NCBI RefSeq assembly: GCF_000717175.1
Contig: NZ_JNYD01000012.1
Coordinates: forward strand, 186,001-250,000
Length of the DNA stretch: 64,000 nt
Reading direction: 5' to 3'
Source of the DNA: Pseudonocardia autotrophica
Lineage (GTDB): Bacteria > Actinomycetota > Actinomycetes > Mycobacteriales > Pseudonocardiaceae
Below, piece after piece: positions 38,466 through 47,835 of the stretch; position 1 is the stretch's first letter, and the number at the start of each line of letters is the position of its first letter. The position numbers and the translations under genes are program-made. Below the pieces are notes generated by a model that did no database searches, was not told the DNA's origin, and saw nothing but the letters and a program-made list of their open reading frames with translations.

Positions 38466-38927
38466 TCAGCGCTCCAGCTCGGCCTTCATCCGCTCGAGGG
38501 TCCGGATCATGCCGTCGACCATCATCCCCTCGCGGTCGCGGCCGAGCAGGCCCGTGCCGGCGAACAGCTTCGCCGGGACCGCGAGGGCGCCCGTGCGCTC
38601 GCGCCACTCGGACAGCTGCGTGCCGCCCTCGATCGGCTCGATCCGGAAGCCCCACGTCATCGCGCTCTCCAGGACCGTGAACGCGAACGCCTTGCCCGGC
38701 ACGCTCTCGATCACGCGGCAGTGCGTGCGCCAGCGGATCCGCCCGTGCCGGTTGAACCCGACGAACCGCGCCCCGACGACCGGGCCGGTCGCGCCGCCGC
38801 GCCACGCCCCGCCGGTGCACTCCGGGCTCCACTCGCCCATGCGCGTGATGTCGCTGACCAGGGCCCAGACCTCGTCGGGGGTCGCGTCCACGACGACGCT
38901 CGTCTCGTCCACGATCACATCCTGCAC
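38466..38927 (-). CDS. SRPBCC family protein
   Basis: 153 aa. START/Bet v1-like fold: it starts with SVVVDATPDEVWALVSDITRMGEWSPE, the typical SRPBCC opening, and ends in a long C-terminal helix (MMVDGMIRTLERMKAELER). Such proteins bind small hydrophobic ligands or act as aromatase/cyclase relatives; the ligand cannot be inferred. Divergent from cdd with only ~22 bp between starts, so the promoters must overlap. Confidence 0.85.
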   Translation of the reverse strand: MQDVIVDETSVVVDATPDEVWALVSDITRMGEWSPECTGGAWRGGATGPVVGARFVGFNRHGRIRWRTHCRVIESVPGKAFAFTVLESAMTWGFRIEPIEGGTQLSEWRERTGALAVPAKLFAGTGLLGRDREGMMVDGMIRTLERMKAELER

Positions 38928-38949
38928 GGCGTCCGGCAGGATCGATCGG

Positions 38950-39333
38950 GTGACCGTGGGAGATCGGGAGTGGGACCGGCTGCGGGCCGCCGCGGTCGAG
39001 GCGGCGGCCGCGGCGTATGCGCCCTACTCCGGCCTGCACGTCGGCGCCGCCGCCCTGTGCGACGACGGCCGCGTGGTGACCGGCTGCAACATCGAGAACG
39101 CCTCCTACGGCCTCACCCTCTGCGCCGAGTGCACCCTCGCCGGCCAGCTGCGGATCACCGGCGGCGGGCGGTTCGTCGCGGTCGCGGTCCGCTCGGGCGC
39201 GGGGGACCTGCTCATGCCGTGCGGACGCTGCCGCCAGGTGCTGTTCGAGCTGGGCGGCCCGGAGTGCACCCTCGACACGCCGCGCGGCGTCCGCACCCTC
39301 GCCGAGATGCTGCCCGACGCCTTCACCCTGTGA
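38950..39333 (+). CDS. cdd: Cytidine deaminase
   Basis: 127 aa from the GTG at 38950 (a GTG two codons later is possible). The homotetrameric cytidine deaminase motif set is complete: GCNIENASYGLTLCAECTL with the catalytic Glu and first zinc Cys, and MPCGRCRQVLFE with the other two Cys. It deaminates cytidine and deoxycytidine for pyrimidine salvage. deoA follows 63 bp downstream, giving the cdd-deoA order also seen in M. tuberculosis (Rv3315c-Rv3314c). Confidence 0.95.
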   Translation: MTVGDREWDRLRAAAVEAAAAAYAPYSGLHVGAAALCDDGRVVTGCNIENASYGLTLCAECTLAGQLRITGGGRFVAVAVRSGAGDLLMPCGRCRQVLFELGGPECTLDTPRGVRTLAEMLPDAFTL

Positions 39334-39339
39334 GTGCCC

Positions 39340-39375
39340 ACTGCCCCTAGAGCAGCAGTTGCCGCTCACGACCCC
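39340..39375 (+). repeat. 36-bp repeated element between cdd and deoA
   Basis: It matches 37098-37133 at 34 of 36 positions (ACTGCCCCTAGAG then two changes then GCAGTTGCCGCTCAC and GACCCC). Here the two changes weaken the central hairpin, but an outer GTGAG/CTCAC pairing (39330-39334, 39365-39369) remains. Confidence 0.85.
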
Positions 39376-39396
39376 ACCTGACCAGGGAGGACGCGC

Positions 39397-40686
39397 GTGA
39401 CCCACTCCGCCGTCGACGTCATCGCCGCCAAGCGGGACGGCCACCGCCTCAGCGACGCGCAGATCGACTGGGTGGTCGCCGCCTACACCCGCGGTGATGT
39501 CGCCGACGAGCAGATGTCCGCCCTCGCCATGGCGATCCTGCTGAACGGCATGGACGACGCCGAGACGGCCCGCTGGACCCTCGCCATGATCGAGTCCGGG
39601 GAGCGGCTGGCGCTGCCGGACGTCGGCCGCCCGCTGGTCGACAAGCACTCCACCGGCGGGGTGGGGGACAAGCTCACCCTCCCGCTCGCGCCCCTGGTCG
39701 CGGCGTGCGGCGCGGCCGTCCCGCAGCTGTCCGGGCGCGGCCTCGGCCACACCGGCGGCACCCTCGACAAGCTGGAGGCGATCCCGGGCTGGCGGGCCGA
39801 GCTGTCGACCGAGGAGATCGCCGCCCAGCTCGCCGAGGTCGGCGCCGTCGTCTGCGCGACCACGCCCGCGCTCGCCCCGGCCGACCGCAGGCTCTACGCC
39901 CTGCGCGACGTCACCGGCACCGTGCCGTCGATCCCGCTCATCGCCAGCTCGATCATGAGCAAGAAGATCGCCGAGGGCACCGACGGGCTGGTCCTGGACG
40001 TCAAGGTGGGCAGCGGCGCCTTCATGCGGACCCGCGAGGCCGCGCAGGAGCTCGCCCGGCGGATGGTCGCGATCGGCGCGGCCGAGGGCCTGCCGACGCG
40101 CGCGCTGCTCACCGACATGTCCGTGCCGCTGGGGCGCGCGGTCGGCAACGCGCTGGAGGTCGCCGAGGCGGTCGAGGTCCTGCGCGGCGGCGGGCCGCCC
40201 GACGTCGTGGAACTCACCCTGGCCCTCGCCCACGCCATGTTGGGGCTCGCCGGGATCGACCCGGAGGCCGACGTCGACCCGGCGGAGGTCCTGGCGTCGG
40301 GCCGGGCGTTCGAGGTCTGGGAGCGGATGATCGCCGCACAGGGTGGCGACCCGGGCGCACCGCTCCCGACGGCCGCGCACGTCGAGACCGTCGACGCACC
40401 GGCCTCCGGCGTCCTGACCAGGCTCGACGCGCTGGCGGTCGGCACGGCGGCCTGGCGGCTCGGGGCGGGCCGGGCGCGCAAGGAGCACCCGGTCCAGGCC
40501 GCGGCGGGGGTGCGCCTGCTGGCCGGGATCGGCGACGAGGTGCGGGCCGGCGAGCCGCTGCTCGAGCTGCACACCGACACCCCCGACGCGGTGCCCGGTG
40601 CGCGGGCCGCGCTCGACGACGGCCTCGCGATCGGGGACGAACCGGCCGAGCGGGGCCCGCTGCTGCTCGACGAGGTCCGCGCCTGA
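39397..40686 (+). CDS. deoA: Thymidine phosphorylase
   Basis: 429 aa. Nucleoside phosphorylase family II: DKHSTGGVGDKLTLPLAP near residue 85 is the phosphate-binding region, followed by SGRGLGHTGGTLDKLEAIPG, the family signature, and ASSIMSKKIAEG. The C-terminal pyrimidine-nucleoside phosphorylase domain is present. It cleaves thymidine to thymine and deoxyribose-1-phosphate. It forms a salvage unit with cdd. Confidence 0.96.
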   Translation: MTHSAVDVIAAKRDGHRLSDAQIDWVVAAYTRGDVADEQMSALAMAILLNGMDDAETARWTLAMIESGERLALPDVGRPLVDKHSTGGVGDKLTLPLAPLVAACGAAVPQLSGRGLGHTGGTLDKLEAIPGWRAELSTEEIAAQLAEVGAVVCATTPALAPADRRLYALRDVTGTVPSIPLIASSIMSKKIAEGTDGLVLDVKVGSGAFMRTREAAQELARRMVAIGAAEGLPTRALLTDMSVPLGRAVGNALEVAEAVEVLRGGGPPDVVELTLALAHAMLGLAGIDPEADVDPAEVLASGRAFEVWERMIAAQGGDPGAPLPTAAHVETVDAPASGVLTRLDALAVGTAAWRLGAGRARKEHPVQAAAGVRLLAGIGDEVRAGEPLLELHTDTPDAVPGARAALDDGLAIGDEPAERGPLLLDEVRA

Positions 40687-40771
40687 GACCGTTTCCGCAG
40701 CTCATCCGCGCTTCCGCGGCGCGGCGCGCCCGGGCGGGCCCGCCAGAAGGGATCGCGGTCCGTCGGGCACC

Positions 40772-43366
40772 ATGGAAGGGATGCGCGAGTACCGGAGCCC
40801 CAGCACGCCGGCTGGTCCCCGGCCCGAGGACCTGCCCGGGCCGGCTCCGGCGCGCGCGGACGACGCCGAGGCCCCCGAGCGGGGGGAGCCGCGCGCGGAC
40901 CGGCCGCCCGCCCCCGGGCCCGCCGCGCCGAACGGCCGCCGCGGGGAGGGCCCGCCGCAGGATCGGCCGGACGACCCGGGACGGCCCGCGGTGGGGTGGT
41001 TCGACACCCGCCGCCTCGACGAGCCGGGCCGCGGCCCGGGGCAGCCCGGCGCAGCGGGTCCCGGCCCGGGCGCCGCGCACCCCGGCCCGGGCCATCCTGC
41101 TCCCGGCCGGCCCGACGGGCCGCCCAGCTCGGGGCGTCCGAGCGCGAGCCGGTCCGGTCCGCAGCGACCCGGCCCGGCAGGCCCGCCGCCCCGCCCGGCT
41201 GAACCCCGCCCGGCTGAACCCGGCCCGGCTCAACTCGGCCCGGGTCCGTCGCGCACCGCTCAGCCGGGCCCCGATCACGCTGCGGTCACCCAGCCCGCCC
41301 CGACCCGGCCCGGTCCCGCCCAGCCCGGTCCCGCTCAGCCCGGTCCCGCTCAGCCCGGCAACGCCCAGCCCGGCAACGCTCAGCCCGCGCCCTGGCCCAC
41401 AGCACGGGAGCGAACGGCGCGGCAGGAGGCCCGGGCCACCGGCCGCCCGGGTCCGCATCCCCCGAACCAGTCCCCGCCCGACCGCCGCCCCGGGCCGCCG
41501 CCCCGCCCGTCGGGACCCGGCCCCTGGCCGAACCCGCCCGACCCCGACGCGACGGCGCCGGTGCACGGCGGGCCCGCGGCGGACCGCCCCCGCCCGGGCG
41601 CCGTGACCCGCGGGCCGCAACGCCGGCCCGTCCCGCCGCCGTGGCAGCGCGTGCCGGGCGGCAACTTCGACGACCCCACCGAGCTGATGGCCCCGCTCGA
41701 CCGGCCGACCGACGTGATCGCGCCCGTCGACGGCCGGGCGAAAGCCGAGCCCGGTCCGCCGAAGGGCCAGTCCCTCGCCCGGTCGAGCTCGATGATGGCC
41801 GTCGCGAACCTGGCGAGCCGGGTCACCGGCTTCCTGCGCCAGATCGCGCTGGCCGCGGTGCTGTCGTTCGGCCTGGTCAACAGCTCGTACACGATCGCGA
41901 ACACGCTGCCGAACATCGTCTACGAGTTCCTCATCGGCGGCGTGCTGACCAGCGTGATGATCCCGCTGCTGGTCCGCGCCCAGAAGGAGGACGCCGACGG
42001 CGGCGAGGCCTACACCCGTCGCCTGGTCACCATGGCCGGCGCCGCCCTGCTCGTGGCGACCCTCGTCGCCATGCTCGCGGCAGGACCCCTGGTCGCCCTC
42101 TACATGGGCAGCCAGACCACGGACACGGCGAACCCCGAGCTGGCCACCGCGTTCGCCGTCCTGCTGCTGCCGGAGATCTTCTTCTACGGCATCGGCGCAC
42201 TGCTGGGCGCGATCCTGAACAGCAAGGGCAGGTTCGCGGCGTTCGCGTGGGCGCCCGTGCTGAACAACGTCGTCATGTTCGCCGTGCTCGTCGTCTACGT
42301 CCTGGTGCCGGGGGAGATCAGTCTCGACCCGGTCCGGATGGGCGACACGAAGCTGCTGGTCCTGGGCATCGGGACGACGCTGGGCATCGCGGTGCAGGCG
42401 CTCGTCCTGCTGCCCGCGATCCGCCGGGCCGGGGTGTCGCTGAGGCCGCTGTGGGGCTGGGACCCGCGACTGTCGTCGGCGGGCGGGTTGGCGCTGTGGG
42501 TCGTCGCGTACGTGCTGGTGGGGCAGGCGGGTCTGATCGTCACCACCCGCGTCGCGACCGCCTCGGACCCCGGCGCCTACGCGATCTACTCCAACGCCTG
42601 GCTGCTCCTGCAGGTCCCGTACGGCGTGCTCGGGGTCTCGCTGCTCACCGCGCTGATGCCCAGGATGAGCCGGGCGGCGGCGGAGAACCGGTTCGACGAC
42701 GTCGTGTCCGACCTGTCCCTCGGCAGCAGGCTCTCGACGGTCTTCCTGGTCCCGATCTCGGTGCTGCTGACCTTCTTCGGCACCGAGGTGGGCCTCGCGC
42801 TGTTCTCCCTCGGCGCGGGCAACGCGGGTGGTGGCGCCGCGAAGCTGGGCACCGCGCTGGCCTGGTCGGCCTTCGGGCTGCTGCCGTACGCGATCACGCT
42901 GCTGCAGCTGCGGGTCTTCTACGCCATGACGGACAGCCGCACCCCGACGCTGATCATGGTCGGGATCGTGGCGTTCAAGATCCCGATGCTGCTGCTCTGC
43001 CCGGTGCTGCTGCCCCCGGAGGACGTCGTCCTGGGGCTGGTCGCGGCGAATAGCCTGTCGTTCGTCTTCGGCGCGATCCTGGGGCAGTGGGTGATCGCGC
43101 GCCGGCTCGGGCACGTGCGCAGCCGCGAGGTGCTCTCGACGCTCTGGCGGACCCTCGCCGCCTCGGTCGCCGCCGGGCTCGTGGCCTGGCTGGCCGGCCT
43201 CGCGGTCCAGGCCGCCGTGGGCAGCGGGTCGGCCGGCACGGCCTGGCTGGTGCTGGCCGTGGCGCTGGTGGTCGCCACGCCGATCCTGCTGGTCGGGATG
43301 AAGCTGCTGAAGCTCACCGAGCTCGACCCGCTCTGGCGCCGTCTCCCCGGCCGTCTCGGACGCTGA
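40772..43366 (+). CDS. murJ: Lipid II flippase MurJ (MviN) with long Pro-rich N-terminus
   Basis: 864 aa from the ATG at 40772 (a second in-frame ATG at 40781). Residues 1 to ~330 are disordered and rich in Pro, Gly and Ala, with PGPAQPGPAQ-like repeats. The MOP-superfamily flippase domain begins near KGQSLARSSSMMAVANLASRVTGFLRQIAL and has ~14 membrane segments to the C-terminus. It moves lipid II across the membrane for peptidoglycan synthesis. The C-terminal pseudokinase and extracellular domains of mycobacterial MviN are absent. Confidence 0.92.
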   Translation: MEGMREYRSPSTPAGPRPEDLPGPAPARADDAEAPERGEPRADRPPAPGPAAPNGRRGEGPPQDRPDDPGRPAVGWFDTRRLDEPGRGPGQPGAAGPGPGAAHPGPGHPAPGRPDGPPSSGRPSASRSGPQRPGPAGPPPRPAEPRPAEPGPAQLGPGPSRTAQPGPDHAAVTQPAPTRPGPAQPGPAQPGPAQPGNAQPGNAQPAPWPTARERTARQEARATGRPGPHPPNQSPPDRRPGPPPRPSGPGPWPNPPDPDATAPVHGGPAADRPRPGAVTRGPQRRPVPPPWQRVPGGNFDDPTELMAPLDRPTDVIAPVDGRAKAEPGPPKGQSLARSSSMMAVANLASRVTGFLRQIALAAVLSFGLVNSSYTIANTLPNIVYEFLIGGVLTSVMIPLLVRAQKEDADGGEAYTRRLVTMAGAALLVATLVAMLAAGPLVALYMGSQTTDTANPELATAFAVLLLPEIFFYGIGALLGAILNSKGRFAAFAWAPVLNNVVMFAVLVVYVLVPGEISLDPVRMGDTKLLVLGIGTTLGIAVQALVLLPAIRRAGVSLRPLWGWDPRLSSAGGLALWVVAYVLVGQAGLIVTTRVATASDPGAYAIYSNAWLLLQVPYGVLGVSLLTALMPRMSRAAAENRFDDVVSDLSLGSRLSTVFLVPISVLLTFFGTEVGLALFSLGAGNAGGGAAKLGTALAWSAFGLLPYAITLLQLRVFYAMTDSRTPTLIMVGIVAFKIPMLLLCPVLLPPEDVVLGLVAANSLSFVFGAILGQWVIARRLGHVRSREVLSTLWRTLAASVAAGLVAWLAGLAVQAAVGSGSAGTAWLVLAVALVVATPILLVGMKLLKLTELDPLWRRLPGRLGR

Positions 43367-43372
43367 CGGCTC

Positions 43373-43412
43373 GTGAGTGGCGATGGTCGCCAGAGCGACC
43401 ATCGCCACTCAC
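43373..43412. terminator. Bidirectional terminator after murJ (GTGAGTGGCGAT family)
   Basis: An 18-bp perfect stem: 43373-43390 with 43395-43412, loop CAGA. It lies between the convergent murJ and symporter genes. A near-identical stem occurs at 47792-47833. Confidence 0.88.
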
Positions 43413-43418
43413 AGGCGG

Positions 43419-45164
43419 TCACAGCATCGGCTGCCGGGCCCGGTGCCGGGCGGTGGTCGGCGGCTCGAAGTGCGCCGCCGTCCTCGGGAGCGGCCGGGTC
43501 TCGTCGGTGTCGGCCTCGGTCGTCGCGCGCGGGGCGCCCGCCCCGGTCAGCGCCCGGACCTCCATCTCGGCGTGGAGCCGGTCGTCGACGGGGTCGCGGC
43601 GGCCGAACCAGGTCCCGAGCGCGCCCAGCAGGAACGACAGCGGGATGGACACGATCCCCGGGTTGGCCAGCGGGAAGAAGGCGAAGTCCACGTCCGGCAG
43701 CATCGACGTCGGCGCCCCGGACACCGCCGGGGAGAACACGACCAGGACGACCGCCACGGACATGCCGCCGTACATGCTCCACAGCGCGCCGCTGGTGGTG
43801 AACCGCTTCCAGAACAGCGAGTAGACCAGAGACGGCATGTTGGCCGACGCGCCGACGGCGAACGCGAGCGCGACCAGTACCGCGACGTTCTGCCCGATCG
43901 CCACGACGCCGCCCAGGATCCCCAGCACCCCGACGACGAGCGCCGTCCGCCGCGCGACCCGCACCTCCTCGGCCGGTGCGGCGCTCCCGCGCTTGACGAT
44001 GTTGGCGTACACGTCGTGGGCGAAGGACGCCGACGCGGTGATGGTCAGGCCCGCCACCACCGCGAGGATGGTCGCGAAGGCGACGGCGGCGACGATCCCC
44101 AGCAGCAGCTCGCCGCCGAGCCGGAAAGCCAGCAGCGGCGCCGCCGAGTTCGAGGCGCCGGGCGACTTCATGATCGTCTCCGGCCCGACGAGCGCGGTCG
44201 CCGCGGTGCCGATGACCAGCACCATCAGGAAGAACGCACCGATCAGCCAGATCGCCCACACGACCGACTTCCGGGCCTGCTTGGCGTCGGGGACGGTGTA
44301 GAAGCGCATCAGGATGTGCGGCAGGCTCGCCGGGCCGAGGATCGCGGCCAGCGACAGCGAGATGAAGTCGATCTTCGACAGCTCGGTGCGGCCGTACTGC
44401 AGGCCCGGGGCGAGCACCTTGTCGCCCTGCGGGCTGGTCTCGGTCGCCTGGCCGAGGAGGGCGGAGACGTCGAAGCCGTGCCGGCCCAGCGCCCAGAAGG
44501 ACAGCACGAGCCCGGTGACCATCAGGGCGCAGGCCTTGAGGATCTGGACCCAGGTGGTGCCCTTCATGCCGCCGACCAGCACGTAGACGATCATCAGGCC
44601 GCCGACGACCGCGATCACCAGCGCCTGCCCGGCCTTCCCGGTGATCCCGAGCAGCAGGGCGACGAGCCCGCCCGCGCCGGCGATCTGGGCGATCAGGTAG
44701 AGCACCGAGACCAGCAGGGTCGAGGTGGCGGCCGCCGCCCGGACCGGGCGGCGGCGCAGCCGGAAGCTCAGGACGTCGCCCATCGTGTAGCGGCCGGTGT
44801 TCCGCAGCCACTCCGCGATGAGGAGCAGCGCGAACAGCCACCCGACGAACGAGCCGATCGCGTAGAGCATGCCGTCGTAGCCGAAGACGGCGACCGTGCC
44901 GGCGATGCCGAGGAACGCGGCGGCGGACAGGTAGTCACCGGCCAGGGCGACGCCGTTCTGCGCGCCCGTGAAGGCGCGGCCACCGGTGTAGTAGTCCGCC
45001 GCCGTCTGATTCGCGCGGGCGGCCCGGAAGACCACGACCAGGGTCAGCAGCACGAACGCGGCGAACACCGTGACCGTCACGGTGGAACTGCCGAGGCCGG
45101 ACTGGGCAGCGCTCGGGGCGGCGCCCTTAGCGAGTGGACTCTGGGCAAGTGGATTCGACACCAT
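43419..45164 (-). CDS. Sodium:solute symporter, acetate permease ActP-like
   Basis: 581 aa from the ATG at 45164 behind AGGAGGAG. About thirteen membrane segments of the SSS family: DYYTGGRAFTGAQNGVALAGDYLSAAAFLG is the characteristic opening and GPASLPHILMRFYTVPDAKQARKS the mid-protein signature of ActP-type acetate/monocarboxylate symporters. A polar C-terminal tail of ~55 residues follows. Cation-coupled uptake of acetate or another short carboxylate is expected. With the two SatP-like proteins this gives three acetate-type carriers in the window. Confidence 0.9.
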   Translation of the reverse strand: MVSNPLAQSPLAKGAAPSAAQSGLGSSTVTVTVFAAFVLLTLVVVFRAARANQTAADYYTGGRAFTGAQNGVALAGDYLSAAAFLGIAGTVAVFGYDGMLYAIGSFVGWLFALLLIAEWLRNTGRYTMGDVLSFRLRRRPVRAAAATSTLLVSVLYLIAQIAGAGGLVALLLGITGKAGQALVIAVVGGLMIVYVLVGGMKGTTWVQILKACALMVTGLVLSFWALGRHGFDVSALLGQATETSPQGDKVLAPGLQYGRTELSKIDFISLSLAAILGPASLPHILMRFYTVPDAKQARKSVVWAIWLIGAFFLMVLVIGTAATALVGPETIMKSPGASNSAAPLLAFRLGGELLLGIVAAVAFATILAVVAGLTITASASFAHDVYANIVKRGSAAPAEEVRVARRTALVVGVLGILGGVVAIGQNVAVLVALAFAVGASANMPSLVYSLFWKRFTTSGALWSMYGGMSVAVVLVVFSPAVSGAPTSMLPDVDFAFFPLANPGIVSIPLSFLLGALGTWFGRRDPVDDRLHAEMEVRALTGAGAPRATTEADTDETRPLPRTAAHFEPPTTARHRARQPML

Positions 45165-45320
45165 CGGCTCCTCCTGGGCCATATGGTGGATCAGCCACCC
45201 GTGCGTGATGTGCCCCGAATGGCTGTATGGCCCTGGGCCACTCAACGACGAGGTCACCGGGAGGTCACGTCCGGACTATCGAAAGGGGGTGGCGGGCGCC
45301 CCCGATCGCGTTCCCTCGTG

Positions 45321-45351
45321 CACGAACGGCGCTCTCGTTCACGAGATATGA
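45321..45351. repeat. Imperfect palindrome related to the 20667-20715 terminator
   Basis: CGTGCACGAACGGCGCTCTCG followed by TTCACGAG resembles one arm of the 20667-20715 palindrome (CACGAACGGCACTTTCGTG). It lies in the 264-bp space between the divergent upstream region of the symporter gene and the end of the coiled-coil gene. Confidence 0.5.
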
Positions 45352-45382
45352 GTGACAGGGTCGGTCACCGGGCCGCAAATAC

Positions 45383-45416
45383 GGAAGCCCCCGCCGCGGT
45401 CTGCGACGGGGGCTCC
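45383..45416 (-). terminator. Terminator after the coiled-coil gene
   Basis: AGCCCCCG (45386-45393) pairs with CGGGGGCT (45407-45414), flanked by further partial pairing, 13 bp beyond the stop of the reverse-strand gene ending at 45429. Confidence 0.65.
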
Positions 45417-45428
45417 GGTGCGCCGGAT

Positions 45429-46541
45429 TCAGTCGTCCGGGTCGTCCGTGACGTCCGTGGCGGAGGCGTGCCCGTTGGAGGTGCTCTTCACCGTGGCGCG
45501 GCTGCGGGTGGACCGGCGCTGCGCCGGGCGCGGGGGCGGCGGCGGGGTCGGGGCGGGGCCGCCGTGGCCGCGCCCGAGGATGAGCTCGGCGAAGGTGGCC
45601 ATGGCCTCGTCGAGCTGGCCCGCGTTGCGCCGCTCGGACTCCTCGTTGGCCTTGGTGACGAGCGCGGTGACCGAGGTCGTGTCGGGGCGGGCCCGCAGCA
45701 CGGAGTCGAGGTCGCCGAACCGGCCGTCGACCGAGCTGCCCAGGGCGGCGATCTTCTCGTCGACCGCGCCGGTGAGCTCGCCGAGCTTCTCGCCCAGCCC
45801 GTTCTCGACGGCGTCGACCCGGCCCGCGACCGCCTCGAGCCGGCCCGCGAGGATCTCCAGCCGCTCGGCCAGCGAGTCGAGCGCCTCGGTCGGGTCGACC
45901 GCGGGCCGCCCGGCGAGGTCCTCGAGCCGGCGGTGCAGCCCGACGCTCGTGTCGCCGAGCAGGTTGCGGACGCCCTCGTTGGACTCGTCCATCGCGCGCA
46001 GGGCGCCGTCGAGCTGCTCGCGCACCATCTTCTCGACGCCGTCGACCCGCTCCCGGATCGGCGTCGCGACCGCGTTGGGCATCGCGTCGAGCCGCATCTC
46101 GTGCCGGTCGAGGCGGTTGTCCAGGTCGTCGAGCCGCTTGTGCAGCCCGCCGAGCCGGTCGTCGAGGCCGTCCATCCGGCCGGAGACGCCCTCGAGGCGC
46201 CCGGCCATGCCGTCGAGCCGGCCGTCGAGCTGGGCGAAGGGCTTGGCGAGCTTGTCCGGCAGCGACTCGATCGCCCGGAGCACGGAGGCGAGCACGGCCT
46301 CCTGCGCGTCGACCTTCTGGACCGTCTCGTCGAGGCGCTCGGCGAGCACGCCGACCTCGGTGCGGTCCGGCAGCTCGGTGAGCCGCTTGCGGACGGTGCC
46401 CAGCGCGTCGAGGGCGGAGAGCCGCGCGTGGATCTCGTCGAGGGAGTCGAAGACCTGTTGCTGCTCGGAGTCGCGGATCTCGGCCGCGCGCATGAGCATG
46501 CCGCGCATCCGGTCGAACGACATCGTCGAGTTATCGCTCAT
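45429..46541 (-). CDS. Large coiled-coil protein of unknown function
   Basis: 370 aa from the ATG at 46541. Residues ~20-320 are almost entirely alpha-helical heptad repeats with many LDGRLDGMAGRLEGV-, RLGGLHKRLDDLDNRL- and LAGRLEAVAGRVDAV-like segments. The ends are polar, and the C-terminal ~45 residues are Pro/Arg/Ser-rich. No membrane segment or catalytic domain is seen. It could be a cytoskeletal or scaffold-like protein; I cannot assign a family. It lies divergently from add, whose start is 172 bp away. Confidence 0.7.
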   Translation of the reverse strand: MSDNSTMSFDRMRGMLMRAAEIRDSEQQQVFDSLDEIHARLSALDALGTVRKRLTELPDRTEVGVLAERLDETVQKVDAQEAVLASVLRAIESLPDKLAKPFAQLDGRLDGMAGRLEGVSGRMDGLDDRLGGLHKRLDDLDNRLDRHEMRLDAMPNAVATPIRERVDGVEKMVREQLDGALRAMDESNEGVRNLLGDTSVGLHRRLEDLAGRPAVDPTEALDSLAERLEILAGRLEAVAGRVDAVENGLGEKLGELTGAVDEKIAALGSSVDGRFGDLDSVLRARPDTTSVTALVTKANEESERRNAGQLDEAMATFAELILGRGHGGPAPTPPPPPRPAQRRSTRSRATVKSTSNGHASATDVTDDPDD

Positions 46542-46712
46542 TGGCGCCTGGTGCTTCCTGTGATCCGGATGGGGGAGCGGGGAACGCTGCACTGAGGGTA
46601 GCGAGCCCGCGAAACCGGCAGACACGGAGTCACCACTAGGCCGACCGGGTGGCACCCGTCCGGCCTGATTCGCCCGATCCGGCCTGGTCGGAAGGGGGTA
46701 TACGGTGCCCCG

Positions 46713-47786
46713 GTGACCGCCCCGCTCACCCCGGACTCGATCCGTTCCGCCCCGAAGGTCCTGCTGCACGACCACCTCGACGGCGGCCTGCGGGCCGGCA
46801 CCGTCGTCGCGCTGGCCGACGCCGTCGGGTACGACAGCCTGCCCACCCGCGACCCCGAGGAGCTGGCCGGGTGGTTCCTCGGCGCCGCGCACTCCGGGTC
46901 ACTGGAACGTTACCTGGAGACGTTCGGCCACACGGTCGCGGTGATGCAGACGCGCGAGGCGCTGGTGCGTGTCGCCCAGGAGGCCGCGGAGGACCTGGCG
47001 GCCGACGGCGTGGTGTACGCGGAGATCCGCTTCGCCCCCGAGCTGCACGTGGAGCGGGGCCTGGACCTCGACGGCGTGGTGCAGGCCGTGCTGGAGGGCT
47101 TCGAGCGCGGCTCCGCGGGCCGCGGGATCACGGTGCGCTGCCTGCTCACCGCCATGCGGCACGCCGCCCGGTCGCAGGAGATCGCCGAGCTGGCCGTGCG
47201 GTACCGGGACGCCGGGGTCGTCGGGTTCGACATCGCCGGCGCGGAGAAGGGCTTCCCGCCCACCCGGCACCTCGACGCGTTCGACTACGTCCGGCAGCAG
47301 AACGCGCACGTCACCATCCACGCCGGCGAGGCCTTCGGGCTGCCGTCGATCTGGGAGGCGCTGCAGTTCTGCGGGGCGGACCGGCTCGGGCACGGCGTCC
47401 GGATCGTCGACGACATCACCGTCCGCTCGGACGGGACCGCCGAGCTCGGCCGGCTCGCCGCGTGGGTGCGGGACATGCGGATCCCGCTGGAGATGTGCCC
47501 GACGTCGAACGTGCACACCGGCGCCGCGACCAGCCTCGCCGACCACCCCATCGGCCTGCTCCGCGACCTGCGCTTCCGCGTCACGGTCAACACGGACAAC
47601 CGGCTCATGTCCGGCTGCTCCATGACCTCGGAGATGGCCGCGCTCGTCGACACCTTCGGCTGGGGCTGGGAGGACCTGCGCTGGCTGACGATCAACGCCA
47701 TGAAGAGCGCGTTCCTGCACTTCGACAAGCGGCTGGCGATCATCGACGAGGTGCTCAAGCCGGGCTACGACGCCCTGGTGTCCTGA
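46713..47786 (+). CDS. add: Adenosine deaminase
   Basis: 357 aa, GTG start. TIM-barrel deaminase with [13 protein letters not shown] (first zinc His pair), [15 protein letters not shown] (catalytic Glu and zinc His), DRLGHGVRI, and [10 protein letters not shown] and [10 protein letters not shown] (zinc Asp). It converts adenosine and deoxyadenosine to inosine nucleosides. It ends in a long hairpin terminator shared with the convergent gene. Confidence 0.96.
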   Translation: MTAPLTPDSIRSAPKVLLHDHLDGGLRAGTVVALADAVGYDSLPTRDPEELAGWFLGAAHSGSLERYLETFGHTVAVMQTREALVRVAQEAAEDLAADGVVYAEIRFAPELHVERGLDLDGVVQAVLEGFERGSAGRGITVRCLLTAMRHAARSQEIAELAVRYRDAGVVGFDIAGAEKGFPPTRHLDAFDYVRQQNAHVTIHAGEAFGLPSIWEALQFCGADRLGHGVRIVDDITVRSDGTAELGRLAAWVRDMRIPLEMCPTSNVHTGAATSLADHPIGLLRDLRFRVTVNTDNRLMSGCSMTSEMAALVDTFGWGWEDLRWLTINAMKSAFLHFDKRLAIIDEVLKPGYDALVS

Positions 47787-47791
47787 ACGGT

Positions 47792-47833
47792 CGTGAGTGG
47801 CGATAGTCGTCATAGCGACTATCGCCACTCACG
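47792..47833. terminator. Bidirectional terminator after add (GTGAGTGGCGAT family)
   Basis: An 18-bp perfect stem: 47792-47809 with 47816-47833, 6-nt loop. It lies between convergent add and the gene ending at 47836. Apart from one base pair and the loop it is the same as the hairpin after murJ at 43373-43412. Confidence 0.88.
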
Positions 47834-47835
47834 GT

